Shown here: piece by piece, positions 21,599 to 36,570 of the stretch | Layout: every line of letters starts with the position of its first letter | Position numbering within the stretch: the stretch's first letter is position 1 | NCBI GenBank assembly: GCA_022749755.1 | Contig: CM040451.1 | Coordinates: 2,556,871 to 2,620,870, forward strand | From: Azadirachta indica | Taxonomy: Eukaryota > Streptophyta > Magnoliopsida > Sapindales > Meliaceae | DNA length: 64,000 nucleotides | Direction of reading: 5' to 3' | Notes under the pieces: generated by a model | Database searches by the model: none | What the model was told of the DNA's origin: nothing | What the model saw: the letters and a program-made list of their open reading frames with translations, nothing else | Position numbers and translations under genes: made by a program

Positions 21599-22159
21599 AT
21601 TTTTAGATCAAACCAATATTGAGTCATTTCATTCATCATTGTTGGAAACTTCTGAGGTTATTTACTTTTGCCCTTTTCTTAATTTTTGATGCTTTTTGGA
21701 AGAAAAGAAAAAAAAAGAAAAAAAAAAATAAAAGAGATGAAAAGAATTATTTTTGAGTAATGAAAAATCTGTTATTTAAAGATAAATTGGATTTAAAAGA
21801 TTATCTAAAAGAATATCCAAGCCAATAAAAGATATATTACAATTTTTTCACTAAGCATATTAAAGAGAAAAGATAAGGGAGGAAAAAAAAAATTGGTGTT
21901 GGCCTCACTATATCAATATTTAATTACTTATTTTTGTGTTACTTTATTATCACTGTCACAAACAACCTTCTCAAATATATATAATTGCCAAAAGTAATTT
22001 TTTCCGTTAATGGAGATACCATGAGGGGATAATGTGATATTAGGCAAACAACAGAATACAATAGGAGATTAGGGCAAACATCAGGGAGGTGTCGGATATT
22101 CTCTCCAAATTCTTTTTTCTTCTTTTCAATTTACTTTCATTAATTTTTTTGATATATCC

Positions 22160-22520
22160 CAATGGAAAACCTAAAATTATCAAGTTTCATGATGTTAATC
22201 GTTGTCCTCAAGGAGTCAAAGCTCTCGGTAAGCCTAAAAGGGAACCGAGTTGCAGATTTACTGGTAAATACAGGTCTAACTCTCTCATGTTTTACTTGGT
22301 GGTCATTACCACCCCAAGATATCTTGAGGGATCTTCATTTTAATGCTTTAGATGTTCTGAACTTCAAATTTCTTTAGAGTTTGATCCTTGTTGGTTTGTT
22401 TGAGAATGGTTTGATGTTATTGAACTTTGTTTGTGTTATTTCTTTTCGCCTTGGGGCTGCTCCTGTACTCCTTACCGTATTATCTATTTTAATTTCTGTT
22501 GTCAACTGTAGCATTAATAT
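22160..22520 (+). mobile_element. LINE 3' fragment (RNase H C-terminus), copy 2
   Basis: Duplicate of 770-1,130 with the same peptide frame ending at 22,377. The only local difference seen is one T fewer in a T run just upstream. Confidence 0.65.
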
Positions 22521-22740
22521 AAGAAACACGACAAAAGAAATGAGAAACGGTTTCAATCTCATCAACAAGTTGAATACGAACTAACAGAAAGCATGGGAAA
22601 CATAACCCTAAAGCATATCCACTTTACTATTTAGGGTAACAAGTGATATTCCAAGGCAAAGATGCAGCCAAGTTTTCGTAACAGCCGCTGTTATACCATG
22701 ACCCACAAACGCAACTGCTGTTGATCACTAGCTAGCTTGC

Positions 22741-22748
22741 TATAAATA
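22741..22748 (+). promoter_or_regulatory. TATA box of nsLTP gene, copy 2
   Basis: TATAAATA, 95 bases before the ATG at 22,836, as in copy 1. The promoter region appears unchanged, so this copy may still be transcribed although its frame is broken. Confidence 0.65.
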
Positions 22749-22835
22749 CCTCTTTCAGCATCCCATCAACATCAACCAAGAACAATACACTACAAGCACA
22801 TAAAAGAACAACAAAGACTATACAAAAAAATTAAA

Positions 22836-23283
22836 ATGAAGGGAGCTGTTGTTTCAATGTTGGTTTTGGTAGCCATTGTTCAGGTGATGATGAAAACCGG
22901 GAGAAGCTGTCACTTGTGGGCAGGTGGATGCTTCTTTGGCCCCTTGCATTCCCTACTTGACTGCTGGAGGGACTCCTGCGTCTGCATGCTGCGATGGCGT
23001 GAAAAATCTGAAGAAAATCACTCCAACTACTGCTGATAGAAGAGCAGCATGTGATTGTGTTAAGGCTGCTGCTGCTCGCTACCCTAGCATCAAAGAAGAT
23101 GCTGCTTCTTCTCTCCCTCAGAAGTGTGGGGCTCAGATGGATATTCCTATTTCCAAGACTACCAATTGTGCCAAGTGAGTTCTTAATTGTTTAGCTATAT
23201 GCATATATTTAAGATCATTTCCCTACTTGGATAACCCTAACTGAACTTCGTTAATTTCTTCTTGAATTCCCAGCATAAACTAA
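22836..23283 (+). pseudogene. nsLTP gene with one-base frameshift, copy 2
   Basis: Identical to the intact gene at 1,446-1,892 except for one extra A in the run 22,893-22,896 (AAAA versus AAA at 1,503-1,505), inside the signal-peptide coding part. Translation leaves the nsLTP frame after ...VMMK and ends at 23,036 without the eight-cysteine domain. Exon 1 (22,836-23,174), the GTGAGT donor, the acceptor and the 10-base exon 2 (23,274-23,283) are otherwise kept. The correct frame downstream is fully open, so the lesion is recent or is a homopolymer sequencing error. Confidence 0.85.
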
Positions 23284-25563
23284 GATATGGATGCGTTCGA
23301 ATACGAGAAATAAGCTACGCAACAAGGAGATTTGGGTGTTGCCATCTCCTTAATCTTATATTGAGATTCTTGTTCTTGTAACGATGTATGCTCCCTCATT
23401 TTTACCAATAACATTTGAGAAAGTTAATAAAATCTCTCCATATATGCTTTATTAGCTGTTAGATTTTCACCACCAAATTAGTTATATTTTGATATCTTAG
23501 AGAAAACCTTAGATGGGACAAATATATCACATCATTTGTATCACCTTTGTTCATTCAATACGATTTTTTTATTATATATTTATTTAATTTAAATTTATTT
23601 AATTATAATAATAAGAGAGAAAATTTAATTAGCTATAACATTTTTTTCTATCGAATTAGTTATACTTTCATTCGGCCCGGCTTTCATGGGCTGAAAATTT
23701 CGGACCAGGGCCTAATTATGAAGCCTACCGGAGGCTGGGCTGAGTTTTGTATTTGAAGCCTAGGCTCGGTTCTTAGATATCAAAAATGAAATAATAATAC
23801 TTTTACCCCTAAACTTTAGTGAAAAGTAACTTTTAAGACAATTTACTCTATTTTAATAATTTAGTCCCCAGTATTGGGACTGAAATATTCAAATTTAGCA
23901 AACCATGTGATATTATTTTATCAAAGTTCACGAATTAAAATGTTACTACTCCTTAAAAAATATATATAATCTTGATGAAGAAAATCTTAATTCCAGAATT
24001 TTACCAAATTGATAAACCTTAAAGTTTAATCCTTTGTAAAACGCTAATTAAGATTAAATTCTTAATTCAACACAAATATTTTTATAAAAAAATTTTAAAG
24101 GGAATATACTAATTACTCTCTGATTTTTCTGATTTTTGGTCATTTTACCACTTTTTTTTTTTTCTAAATATTAACATTACAGAAGTGTTTTTTTTTTTTA
24201 TCTAAAGTTTGAATATAATTAAAATTTAAATATAATTGATATGTTTTTTTTTTATTTTAAACATTTAAATATAAATATTAAGTTATTTTTTTTTTTGTAA
24301 GAACAAAAAATTTGAAATTAGTATATTGACATATGTATCCAAAAAAATTTAAAATTAATATATTAAATAATTAATATATATAAATATTAAATAATAAATT
24401 AAGGATTATTAATAAATAAAAAATATTTAATTTATTTAAATAATTAGTTATTTAGATTTAAATTAAAAATTTTAATTTAATTATATTTGAATATTTTTAA
24501 TAAATTTTTAAGCATAAATTAAAAAATAAACACTTATTTTAATAAAATTATTCAAATTTAAATCATAAGAAAAAAACATGCCCTATGTGTTACCGTATCT
24601 TTACGAAGTTAACAATTGTTTTTCTCTTTTTAAAGGTCATATTGTCTTTGAAATCCCAAACAACATAGACCCCACAGTTTCTGTTTATGGGGCCCATACG
24701 TTTCACTTTCTCTTTCGCCTTGTTGACATTTTCTTCCTACACTTGCCGACTATTACATGTATAAAAAATATAAATTAAAAAAAAAAAGGACGTGGAAGAA
24801 TTTTTGGGTTAGGTTTAAACATGCAAATTTTTTGGTAATAAGCTGATGATTCAGTTAGAAATAAAATATTCTTAATATTTTTAAAAAATAATAAAAAATT
24901 TTTCAATATGGTTATTTACATAAATTGGATTGGAATTTTGGTTATTTTAAAAATTTTTCTTAAAATTTATATTCATTTTACAGAAAAAAGATCATAATTA
25001 TTATTTATTTTTAAAATAAAATATTATTGGGTACTAATGAATTAGTCTCAAAGTTTTGATAAAATAACAAATAAGGATATTGTTTTGACCAATTTGAACA
25101 TATTAGTCCTTGCTGAATCATGCTGATGATATAAGAACTGTTTTTATTCTTATAATAAAAAAATATTAACCCATTGACTAATTCTAACACATAATTCATT
25201 CGTTGCAGTGTGTTGTTTTAAATCTGTTGAATTTTTTCGAAAGTCAAATCCAGCACACCTTCCATGGTTTTGAAAAAAAAAATTTAATCTCTAATAATAT
25301 TGATTTATTTCAAATCCAATCCAGTTTAAAGTAATTAATTAAATCTAATTCCATCAAGATTGTATGATTTAATATTAATTAAATCTAATAATCCAATCTA
25401 ATAATTAAAAATTTATTACTTCAGTTTGGATCGGGAGAGATTTGGAGACATTCCAAAAGAAAATTCATCAACTAATTAAGTAATTAATTAAACTGCTAGG
25501 TTGACAAAAATGACATTGTAATTATATGCTATAATAATAATAATGACGATGATGACGATGCTG

Positions 25564-25565
<2 letters not shown>

Positions 25566-25635
<70 letters not shown>
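25566..25635 (+). repeat. (AAT)n microsatellite, copy 2
   Basis: About 23 units, longer than the copy-1 array at 4,163-4,224. Confidence 0.95.
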
Positions 25636-25636
<1 letters not shown>

Positions 25637-25773
25637 TTTCTTTTAAGATTCAAAAGATACAAAACAAAGACAAAAACAAACACACAAACAAACACATTGA
25701 TATTTTTTCGAAAACAAAGCAAACAAAAATTTTATCTTTTCACACGTGTAGAGCTTAGGATTACGATGAATAA

Positions 25774-25909
25774 AGATCTACGGTATATCCTTTATTTTCT
25801 TTTCTGATAATTTCTAATTTTTTATTATAATTTTCAATTTTTTGTTAAAAAAATTGAAAATTATAAGTGAAGAGTTAGAAATTGTCAGAAAAAAATTTAC
25901 CATAGATAT
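25774..25909. repeat. Hairpin-forming inverted repeat, copy 2
   Basis: Same arms and loop as 4,367-4,502, again 33 bases past the stop of the small serine-rich gene. No difference from copy 1 noticed. Confidence 0.8.
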
Positions 25910-25941
25910 GTACTTGCTTTCAAGCAACAAAGCTTCATAAA

Positions 25942-26244
25942 TCAACCGGAATCTTTTCTGTACTGAAACATATCCTGAGGAGACGGCCGCTGATGATCAA
26001 TGTTATGCACTCTTGCCCTACCCGACGCCCTTCCCGACGAGCTATCCTTTTCCCGATTATACAGAACTCCCTTAGCATCGTAGGTTTGTGCACCCGTTTC
26101 CTGTGAAGCAGATAAATCACTTCCTTGAACCCTACCTTTACTCTTCCCACGAGACAGAACGTCTTGGGCATTTGCTTCTTCTTTGGAAGAACCCGAAGGC
26201 TTTGATGATGATGAAGAAGAGCTGCTTCCAAAGAATTTGAACAT
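25942..26244 (-). CDS. Small serine-rich hydrophilic protein, unknown function, copy 2
   Basis: Encodes the same 100 residues as 4,535-4,837 (MFKFFG start, eight-serine run, QYRKDSG end), with the same TATA box (26,314-26,320) and telo-box leader. It is the only candidate gene of the duplicated unit that is unbroken in both copies. Because the whole segment is nearly identical, that conservation is weak evidence for selection. Confidence 0.55.
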   Translation of the reverse strand: MFKFFGSSSSSSSSKPSGSSKEEANAQDVLSRGKSKGRVQGSDLSASQETGAQTYDAKGVLYNREKDSSSGRASGRARVHNIDHQRPSPQDMFQYRKDSG

Positions 26245-28159
26245 CTTTGCTTTCAAGAATCTGAGTTTAGGGTTTCCGTTAATGGAGAAAAGGCATTTGC
26301 AATAAGATCTCAATTTATAGCCATTTGCAATAAGATCTTAATTCACAGAAGAAATTAAAGTAATTGCCAGTCTGTTCACTGATCTTGCCTATGGCGTCAT
26401 TCATTCTAGATGTTGTGTTGAAAATGGGTAACAATCATTCACTTGTAATTCTTAGTTACGTATCAAAGCCAATATTAAGTCATTGATATTAAGCCACCTA
26501 ATCTATTTGAATGTCTCAACTTTATTCAACTTTTCACCGACTTAACATTATATTTTTTATGTCATTGCTGATCTATATTTGCAATACTTCCAAAATTTTT
26601 ATAAATAAATTTTGTAAAATGTGTAGAAACTTCTATAAGAGCTTATCTACACAAATGATGTGATAATATGACAGATTGATTGTGTAATAAATACTACAAA
26701 TTAATGTGACATTATTATATGAATGTTGTATATATCTTACATTTGTAAGGTATAATGAATGAAAATTCATGAAACTAAATAAAAAAAAGATATATATAAA
26801 ATAGAAGGAATATCTATTTGTACAAAAATAATTTATATATGATTACATATATCTTTAAAGTGAAAAATCTCACCTATGAAATATTAAACTCTTATTTCTA
26901 TTGCTATTCAAATTTAGAATAGTATAAAAGTAAGAAGCATATTACAAACTACTTAAACTATATTCAAAAAAACAAAAAATACCTTATTATTCTCTAATTT
27001 TTATATTATCTATGTAGATTTATTTTTTCGTTTGTTCAATAATATTATAGATACAAATTATTAAACAAACTTTAATATATAAATTGACATGACAATTATT
27101 TTGATATAATTACAATATTATTATAATTTATAAGTACGCCTTGCTAATTTGTACGAATGAATTTTTACAGAAACGTTTTCAAATGCCTGTGGTTATTGTT
27201 TTCATAATCATAGTATGAACATGAAATAGGGCAATGTGAAATGTAATGGTTCCTTTATTTTTTGTCTTTTAGCTATCGAATGCTACGTCAGCAAGATTGA
27301 ATTTTTCTACGTTATTGGTTACACAATGATATCATTTCTTTTCCTCTAAGAAAAAGCTATTCCATTGTCTCAATGTTTCACACTTTCTTTTTTATATTAA
27401 AATTAATAAATTAGTAAGGTTGGTATTAATTTCCAATTGTTGACTGGATTAGGTGTTCTTATTATGCAATAAATTTGTCGCATTTTCTGAAAATACTGTT
27501 ATTAGATGCTGACCTCCTTGTCAACATTCCGTGATGTGATTGTGTGAAAGCTAATTAAATAATATATATATATATATGTATACAAATTAATATTGTTATA
27601 ATAATTGTTACTGTCCCTACTTTATCCATCTTTATTTGACTATTCGAGTACCTTATTTAAATTGGCTTACTATTGCATTTATTAATTCTATTTACTATTC
27701 AAAGTTATGTTACTAGAATACATTTACATGACGCTAAAATTAGGACTGTTTTTTTGTTTTAACAATGTCTATAAAAGTTGTAAATGCAATTCTCTTTTAA
27801 AAGATTATAATTTATAGGAAAACAAAATAATTTTCTGAGGTTTACATTGGCATCATAAAAGAATAGAATTAGGTTTACCCAAATCTTTTTAATATGTGTA
27901 TATTTTTATTTTTGTGAGATGAACATATTTAATTCTTCATTATGTTTTATTGATATACTAACCATTCATTATAAAGTGAATTCGCTAATGTAAAGATTAA
28001 ATTAAAATAGAATCTTGATCTTATAAAATAGTTAGAATTATCATCATGTGTCTATAAGATAAGAATAATGATACTTATATAAACTAATGTGATATTATTA
28101 TATTATTATCACTTGTTTTATATTTTTATAAAGGTAAAAGAAAAAAAAAATTATATATA

Positions 28160-28556
28160 GAGATAGAGCAACAACTCCTTAACTTTACACAAATTTTTTT
28201 ATTATTGATGTATCGTTAAATTTAAGAACTTTCAATAATTGACATTAAATCTAATTTATGTAATTAATACATAATTGATAAATGATAATTAATATATTTG
28301 TAAAATACAATATCAAACATTTAAAATGCATATTGTATATGGAGATGGAGCAACAACTACTTAACTTTATATAATTTTTTATACCAATAACTTAATATTT
28401 ATAAACCATTAGATCCAAGCTCTTTCAATGACTGTGATTGCATCTCATATATGTATTAATTATGATACATTAATTATATATTAATCATATATATTAAATT
28501 TAATTTAGCACATAAATTCATCGTACTTAAGAAATTATGTAAAATTAAGGAGTCAC
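28160..28556. mobile_element. MITE-like cluster, copy 2
   Basis: Duplicate of 6,758-7,153 with small homopolymer differences. Confidence 0.55.
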
Positions 28557-30999
28557 TAATTATTTTTTTGTTATATATATATATAAATCAACAATATAAT
28601 AATACCCTTTCGATTGTGACATTAATTTCTATATATAAGAGTTTATATATTTATAATATTATTAAATACATTAGTGTCATATTTGGATAAAATCCTCATT
28701 TTAACATAAATAAAGCATGTTGAGGAATATCCTTTGGTTTTCCTTTCGATCAAATAAAGCTAAACAAAATTTCAACGTTAGGTGCATGAATAATTATGAC
28801 CCTTAAAGCAATTAGGATCATAGTAGTAGATATAAGACATGTTCTGGAAGTATAAGACTTGCTCAAAAACACATAGTATGAATTGAAGAATTAGTCTCAC
28901 AAATAGGTGATTTTACACAGCGATGAGCCAGAAAACGACATAATGTTCAAGCTAGCACTAGTCGTAGATGCCATATTGGCTGCTTGAGGATCAGTGTGTT
29001 TACAGTAATGATCCATTATTATCTCTTCAATGAATCCTAATTTGTCATTTTTCTTTTGTCCATCTCTAGAAATGTCAATGCGATCTTATCATGAAATTAA
29101 TTTGCGAGCAATTAACAGTATTGCATTATTAATTTTATATTATTCAAATTATATAATTAATATAAGGGAATCTTGAATCGGTACACAACAAATCCTACAT
29201 AAATTAATCAATCCTACAGCATATCACCAAACAATTATTTAAAAAAGGTGATTGATATCTTTGAAGCAGCACACTTTGACCTTATCCTGTACTAAAATTC
29301 AAACTAAGATTAAGAAGATTTTTCACGTAGGAGAGGATCTCTGTTATTGGTTGATATATTGCTAGCCAAATAATAGAAAATATATAAGAAAATAAAATGG
29401 TGCAAACGGTATTTTGGTTAAAAATGTATGGCTATGAAAAAAAATTTCTATACAAATTTATAGATACAAACTAATACGAAAACATTATATAATTACTATA
29501 TATTTTACATTTACACAAAAGTATAATTCATTTATTGTGCTTGAAGAAGAACAATTGGCTGACTTAAATTCTTTTTCATATGTTTGTCTTTGTTGCTGTG
29601 GACCCCATCCCCATAGCAATTCATATCTAACTAGTCAGCCGTTGGGCTAGCATAACAGCTTCCTCATTTAATTTCATATCTTTTATATATATAAATATAC
29701 ATATATAAAATTTCCTACCTTAATTGTTGACTACCTTGTCGGCTAATTATGTTATTAATCTTGTCTTATTAATTACAAAATAAATAATGTAGAAAACAAT
29801 GCTAAATAGCTTTCAATGGGCAATATTAGAAAATCAGAATTACTAGAAGGTGTATCTTGAACTACCAATTAAGCTTTTAAATATAATTACATTATAGGTC
29901 AATTATTATGCATGTGTCAAAGAATTAAATAGGTCAATTAATATTTTTTCATTGTTACACATTAATACTAATCCTTAAATCTTTTCGAGAGTACTGAAGC
30001 TTATCCTATTAGACGAATAACAATTAATTAAAAAAAATGGTAAAAATTACAAATGAATTTTAGTATAGAGTATCTTAATACACACACTGTAAAAGTTTTC
30101 AAATTTTTGTGGGTGTTTATTGATCAATTATTATGTTAAATAAATGTTATCTTTATTCTCCTTTTTGTTACTATTTTATTGAAGCATTTTACCGGCTAGA
30201 TAATAGGTACAGGTTTCTCCTTCCATTGTCATCTCTTTCTTTCTATTAATTAATTTACCTCCATAATATGATTTGCTTAAAGTAAAAATCAAATGCTAAT
30301 ACAAAAATTAAGAAAGCATTAAAATAAATCAAAAGACATTAAAATAAATTAAAAGGTAATAAAATACTAATATTGATGATAGTTGTGCAGCAAAAATATT
30401 TGAAGTAGAAAACTATATTTTCAAATAATGAAGTTTACGTGAGACAAAATAAAAAAATAAAAGTTTATATGAAAGAAATAAATAAAATAAATGGTTTAAA
30501 TATTTAAATTTGGTTACGGATAATTTTGGATTTATATAATTTAGATGGGGATATAAATATAGATAAAATAAATTTTGAAAATTAGATTTTAAAATGTAGA
30601 TAAATACCTGCTTCTCAAACTGGTAGTAGTAAGATAATAAATTTTGAATAAAATCACTTTTAAAAAAGCTTACCAAACACCTAAAATTAATTTTGACAGT
30701 TGAAAATCAATCTTAAAACTTCCCATCGCAATCCCAAATAGGCACTTAGTATAATTTTAAAATGGGTCTAGATTATTTTAAATAACATAGATGTGAACTA
30801 AAATTTCAAATCAATCTAATTTTTTAAGTGATAGAGCGAATATATTTCTATAATTAGTAACTATTCAATGAAAAAATAATAAATAAGTAATACATCAAAG
30901 ACTATAAAAATACACATATGAAAATTTTTTAAAATATTACAGAAGATTGGATCAATTCAGGATCCTACCAATTAATGAAGCAAGTTTAGGATAGTGAGA

Positions 31000-33655
31000 A
31001 AGCTGAAGAACAATTATTTTTCATAGAAACCATGAGTAACCATTTCTTCTTGGATGTAAGCCAATTTACATCGAGCTAAAAGAACTTCTTCATCAACGTT
31101 GCCAAATTTTCTTGAATGCCAATGCTTAAGGACCAATTTAAGGGATTTCAATTTTTCTGTGAGAATATACATAGCGCAGCCACAAAAATAATGAGAATTC
31201 CATGAAGTTACCATAATGTTTCTAAAATTCGCATGAGTACACCACATTGAAAGAAATCTAAAAGGCTTAGAGTCTTGGGTTACTTGTCGAAGAGCTATGA
31301 TAACCAAGGTGCTATGATCTGAGAATATTCGAGGAAAGACCAAATATTGACAATGTTTCGTGCTGGAAACCAATTCATTGAATAAAGCACCCGATCAAAT
31401 CTAAGCTCCGTATAATTACTCTTTTTGTTTGACCAAGTAAAGTGAGGACCCATAAAATCCAAATGGATGAGATTACAGGAATCATAGAAGGAAATTCAGA
31501 GTATGAGACTACTAATGAAGCACAACCACCCATTTTTTCATGAGCCCCCAAAACCGCATTAAAGTCTCCCACGATTAACCATGGATTTGGAGAAAAGCAT
31601 TCTAAATCGTGCCAAAGAAATCTGGGGACAACATAAGTAAAGGCATAGATAAAGGAAATATAACAAGACAAACCATTTAGTGTCAGCCGAACCGTTATGT
31701 AGTGGTCAGATGAGTAGACTGGCCAATGGGGTTGCAAAACCACTTCTAGGAAATATCCATAAATTTTCCTAAAGGAAATTTCTATGAGTAGACTGCCAAT
31801 GGTTTCACAGAAATTCAAATTAAGAAATTGCCAAAAATAGGAGGGAATCGAATCAATACTGACAATTGGCTCTGCAATGCAAAGTCGATCCGGACAATGT
31901 AATCTACAAAGATTAGAGAGCTTTAATCTACTTTTGGGGTTACGAACACCCTTAATATTCTAACAAATCTTCGTGAATTATTTTTATGAAGAATAGACAC
32001 TTCAAATTCTTAAGAATTTGAAGATCTAAGAACCCAAAAACCTAAAGAGTCAAGATGAAGTAGTCATCTTAACTTAAAGAGAACTTTATTTAATATTTGA
32101 GTACTTAAAAACTCGAGGATCCTAAAACTCAAGTAGTCAAGGTAAACTAGTGATTGTAACTTGAAGAGGATATTATCTGGTATCCAAATACTTGAGGACT
32201 CAAGGATCCAAGAACCCTAAGAGTCAAGATGGAATAGTCATTGGGCTTGAAAAAGACCTGATTTGGTATCCAAAAGGACCTGGGGACCGGAGAACTTAGG
32301 AATAACTAGACCTAGTTGAACCAAGTAGTTGAACCAAGTAATTCTTGTTTATTATTTTTCTGTTTTGTATTCATTATCAAACCTGGTAGTTTTCATCAAA
32401 TCACAATCTTGATTTAATAATAATATCAGTGTTAGGGCATTGTTTCTGAAGCTGGTTTTTTGCAACAATTTTCTTTATGAGGCCTCAAGTGAGGTAGCTT
32501 CAGATGCCAACAGTAGCCTCCTTTTTCTTCTTAGATCAACGTATCACAGGCTGAAAACCTTTATTCTATTCAACATTTAGCTATGGGAGTTGTGGATGCT
32601 CAGTATTTTTAGAAGTTGGGATGTTAGTTTTAGAGCACTCAGATGTTGAATCAAATTCGCTTGAGTTATCTGCTTCTAAATTAGTGTTTTGTCCAGGCTC
32701 ATTTGCTGCCGGCAGATTTGAGCTTCTGAATAACTGCACTTCATCACGATCCATATTAGTTGAATTGGAAGACAAACATGTGCTTTAAAAGCCAGACTCG
32801 TATTCCCTTTAGTTGTTAGAAGTACATTCACACCATGATCTAGTTCTTTTGTAAAAGGAGCTGCATTCGACTGAGCTTGATCAAATGTCACATGCTTCAT
32901 TTGGTTTGTCAACCTGTATTCAGTGGTCGCATTTTTTACCACTGAACAATAAATGGGGCGCACTTTATTCACTTAGAGATTGTTTTCAACTACTCGGTTG
33001 TCTTTCTTCCTTGATAATCCACAGTTATGCACAGAATGTCCGAGACGGTTGGAACCAGTACATTTAGAAGGAAGGTTTTCATAATGTACATCAATTATGA
33101 AACCATAATCTGGAAGTTTCACTGTTAAAAACTCTGGTGAAGGGCTTGAAAGATCTTCTTCAACTATCACTCGAGTATAGTACCCGATTTTTTTCTCTCG
33201 TGTCTCTTGATCAATTTGTAAAGGTATACATACACTCATTAACAGTTGACAACAAAAGTTTTGGATGCCAATATTCTAAGCTGAGTCCATAAATTTGAAT
33301 CCATACTTACTAAGGAGATGGAATTATTTGTTATATGGATTAAAGTTGGGTTTCCACTCGTGTAGCCTAAAGACTCCCTAGGGTAAGGGCAAGTGCCTTT
33401 GCTCTAATACTTTGTTCATATCAATTTCATCTCCAAAATGTACGTAAAAGAAATCTCTAGCAAGAGGGGTAAATAGCCATGGGGAAGTTGGACGCTGGAT
33501 GTTTTGTAAATGATAGCAAATCTCTTTGAGCATCATTGGTTTAGATCGTAGCCGGACCATGATTCGACCAATCAAGTTGTTTTTCCAAGACTTAACTGCA
33601 AGCCTATCGGTCTTGGGATCAAGACTGTCTTCCCTATTCGACTTCTCTAAGTTGG
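31000..33655 (-). mobile_element. Degenerate LINE, copy 2
   Basis: Duplicate of 9,600-12,250 with the same domain order and the same lack of a reverse transcriptase. Near 31,250 this copy has one more A than copy 1. That joins the end of the endonuclease domain (SDHSTLVI) in frame to the following linker, giving a 119-codon frame at 31,014-31,373 where copy 1 has 77. One T fewer at about 32,756 breaks the zinc-knuckle-side frame instead. Both copies are non-functional. Confidence 0.8.
32045..32293 (+). repeat. ~87-bp minisatellite, copy 2
   Basis: Same three diverged units as 10,642-10,890. Confidence 0.75.
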
Positions 33656-36570
33656 ATTTTTAATTTTTGGCTTGAAAAGTCTCAACCAAACATCCGCGTC
33701 CTAGTTCTTTATTGTGAAGCATGAGGTGCAATGGACTTGTGAATTCCAGAGACCAAAAAAGAAAATTCATGCACCTGTAAGGTCAATTTAGTACTGCTTG
33801 GCTTATTACATTCTCAAACAATTTTATCCTCTCTACCTCAGAATTTATTGCCCATGGCTGTTCTTCATGAAATTGACAATTACACTTTATTCTTCAGATA
33901 ATCTTGATGGTTTCGGTGTGCCAGAATATTTCCCTCAAGGTTCACTTCCTTTACCTTCATGGTTGAAACTCCAGGCGGTAGGCAATCTGGAGGAGGGCCT
34001 TTTTGGTATACGTACGCTTCTTCTTCACCCAAAATCAGGTACTTCCCTTTTCCTTCACTCTTATTCTCTCATCTCCTTCCTTTTCCATTATCCTTTTTCC
34101 TGGTCTATGGCTTCAACTTTTAGTGAGACTTCTTCGGTCAAATAATAGTAGTAATTATTTAGGGGAGAATAAAGACAGACAAAATAGCTAACCCCTTATG
34201 TTTGAGAAGAAAAGAGTGCAAAATAGGGATAGTGAGAACTCAAGTTCCAAGTCAAGTTCCTCTAGTAGAAAGTGTTTTGAATCGAGCTTTTCTAGTGAAA
34301 ACATCTACGAGTCTCCTCTGTTGGTGGAGTCTAGCAGACCAAAAGGAACTTCGAGTTTGTACACTAGGACCAACTCCTGACAACAAAGGGAAAACCGAAA
34401 TTGGTTGAACACTTTGTTGATTCTCCTTCGTCAGAACATTTTCTTTTGGTAAATGATAAGTTGAACAATCTTCATAGAAATGGTAATTTCTCACCACTTT
34501 ACTACTTGTTTGATTTGTGTGCTTGCAAATTTAGTTTCTCTTCTTATTATATAAGATAAAATATAAAACCTTAGAAAGATAAAATAAAATATCTAAAAAT
34601 GGATAATAAAATATGTTATATAATTTCTTAAATGTTTTTTGGTTCAATTTTTATCTCATATTTCAACTTTTTTACTTTTTTTTTTCTCTATAGACCAAAT
34701 TAATCAATCAATTTAAGCAAACTAATACCAATAAACCACAAAATTCACTCTCACAGATCAAAATTTATCTACATCCATAACCATTACAATGATTAAATGC
34801 ATAAAGTTTATAAATTAAGTATGCCATATTTCAATTTGAAATAAAATATGAAGCAAAGAGGGGTAAGTTACAAGCTAGGCATGTGAGGACCACGTAACTG
34901 TGCACATGACCGTTAATATTTGGTGGGTGTCCTTATTTTATATTTTACTTAAATTCTAAATAATATTGTATTTGATATATAAAAGTGTAATAGGCATGAT
35001 ATAGACAAATTTTGATTTGTGGGAATAAATTCTGATTTATTGAAATTAGTTTATCTAAACTGTACGATTAATTTGGTTTATGAAAAATTAGAAGAGTAAA
35101 ATATTTGAATTACGAGAGAACAATTAAAAAATAGAAAATCTAATTAAGGGTAAAGGATAGTTGGCCACCAAAATAGAAAATATTTTTCAAGTAGACTCTT
35201 GAGTCGAAAATATTGTCAATTACATTCCTATTAAATTATTCCATCTACTTTAGGCATTAAAAGGGTATAAAGGTATTTATATTCTAATAATAAAATTAAA
35301 AATGGAAAATATCATTTTCTTTGTATCTATAAGGATATAATAGTCTGTTTCTTAAAAATAAATAATAAAAAACTGAAATTAAAACCCTAAATCTAAAAAA
35401 TTAATTAAAAAATTAAAAACCCTAAATAAAAACCAAAATCGTCTTCACTTCTTGCACCCTATTGCCTGCCGACATCCGGAGTTTCTCCCATAGTGCCACT
35501 AACCTGCGTTTTACTTTTTAATTTTTTTTTACGTCAAATTCAAAGTAAATATAATATTAATTTTTTTATTCCATTATTTTATTATTTGTTGTAATTAACT
35601 TTTTCCATTTATTCTTTAAAAAATGTATAAAATTAAAGGTCATTTTATTTGTCAACGTAAATAGAAAAGGTATTTACATTATTTTATTGATCAAAATCAG
35701 CCACCGCCTAAATAGCGACGTAAAAAATATAACACAAGGTGTTTCACAGATAAATATTTTCAACTCGGAAACTTACTTGACACATAATTTCAATTTCAAG
35801 AGTTTAACTATATTTTATCTTATAACTAATTTTAAAAAAAATAAAAGAAATATATTATACATCTTTAGATTTTTATTTTATATTTTTAAGATATTTTTTT
35901 CTATAGATTATCTTATATAACAAGACAAGAAATTAAAATTTGAGCGTGATGTGTAAATTCATAGAATGTTTAAATATAATTTGTTATTATTAATAGATAT
36001 CAGGTAAAATATAATTATTTCAGGATTTTATTGTAATATAAACAGTAAAAGACAAAAAGAAAAGGGCGTGGTTAGGTATGTTTAATCTGATATGAGGTCT
36101 TGTTTGGATAATAGACCGAACTTGAGGAGTTTACATGTCCTTTCCCTAAAAGAAAAGATAATATTATAGTATATCATCCTTAATGTGATTTTAAATTCAT
36201 ATTATTCGATGTTTACATATTTAATGATGTATTATATTCTCAATACATTATAGAGTGCTCATAAATTTAAACAATATTTTGGATACTGTTTTTTCAAAAA
36301 TAAGTAAAATAATTGCAAATTTTTTTTTTAACTGCAAAGAGGCCTGAAGTCTCATGATCCTAAATTCAATCATCAAATAATAAAAGATTGGAAGAAAAAA
36401 TAAATATCTTAGAATAAGGAGTGAGATTAAAACCGAAGGCCAAAACCGGTACTGCATAATGGGAAATCAAACCAATTAGCTATCTCTCGAGAACAAACTT
36501 ATGAAGTCTAAAAACAAAAGAGCATTTAGCAGAAGGTCTTTTCTGCAGAAATGAATGAGAGAGTAAACTC

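Noticed and set aside
22924..23178. Possible shortened nsLTP starting inside copy 2
   Set aside because: The start would be GTG, it has no signal peptide and it lacks the first conserved cysteine; it is just the undisturbed downstream frame of the frameshifted gene.
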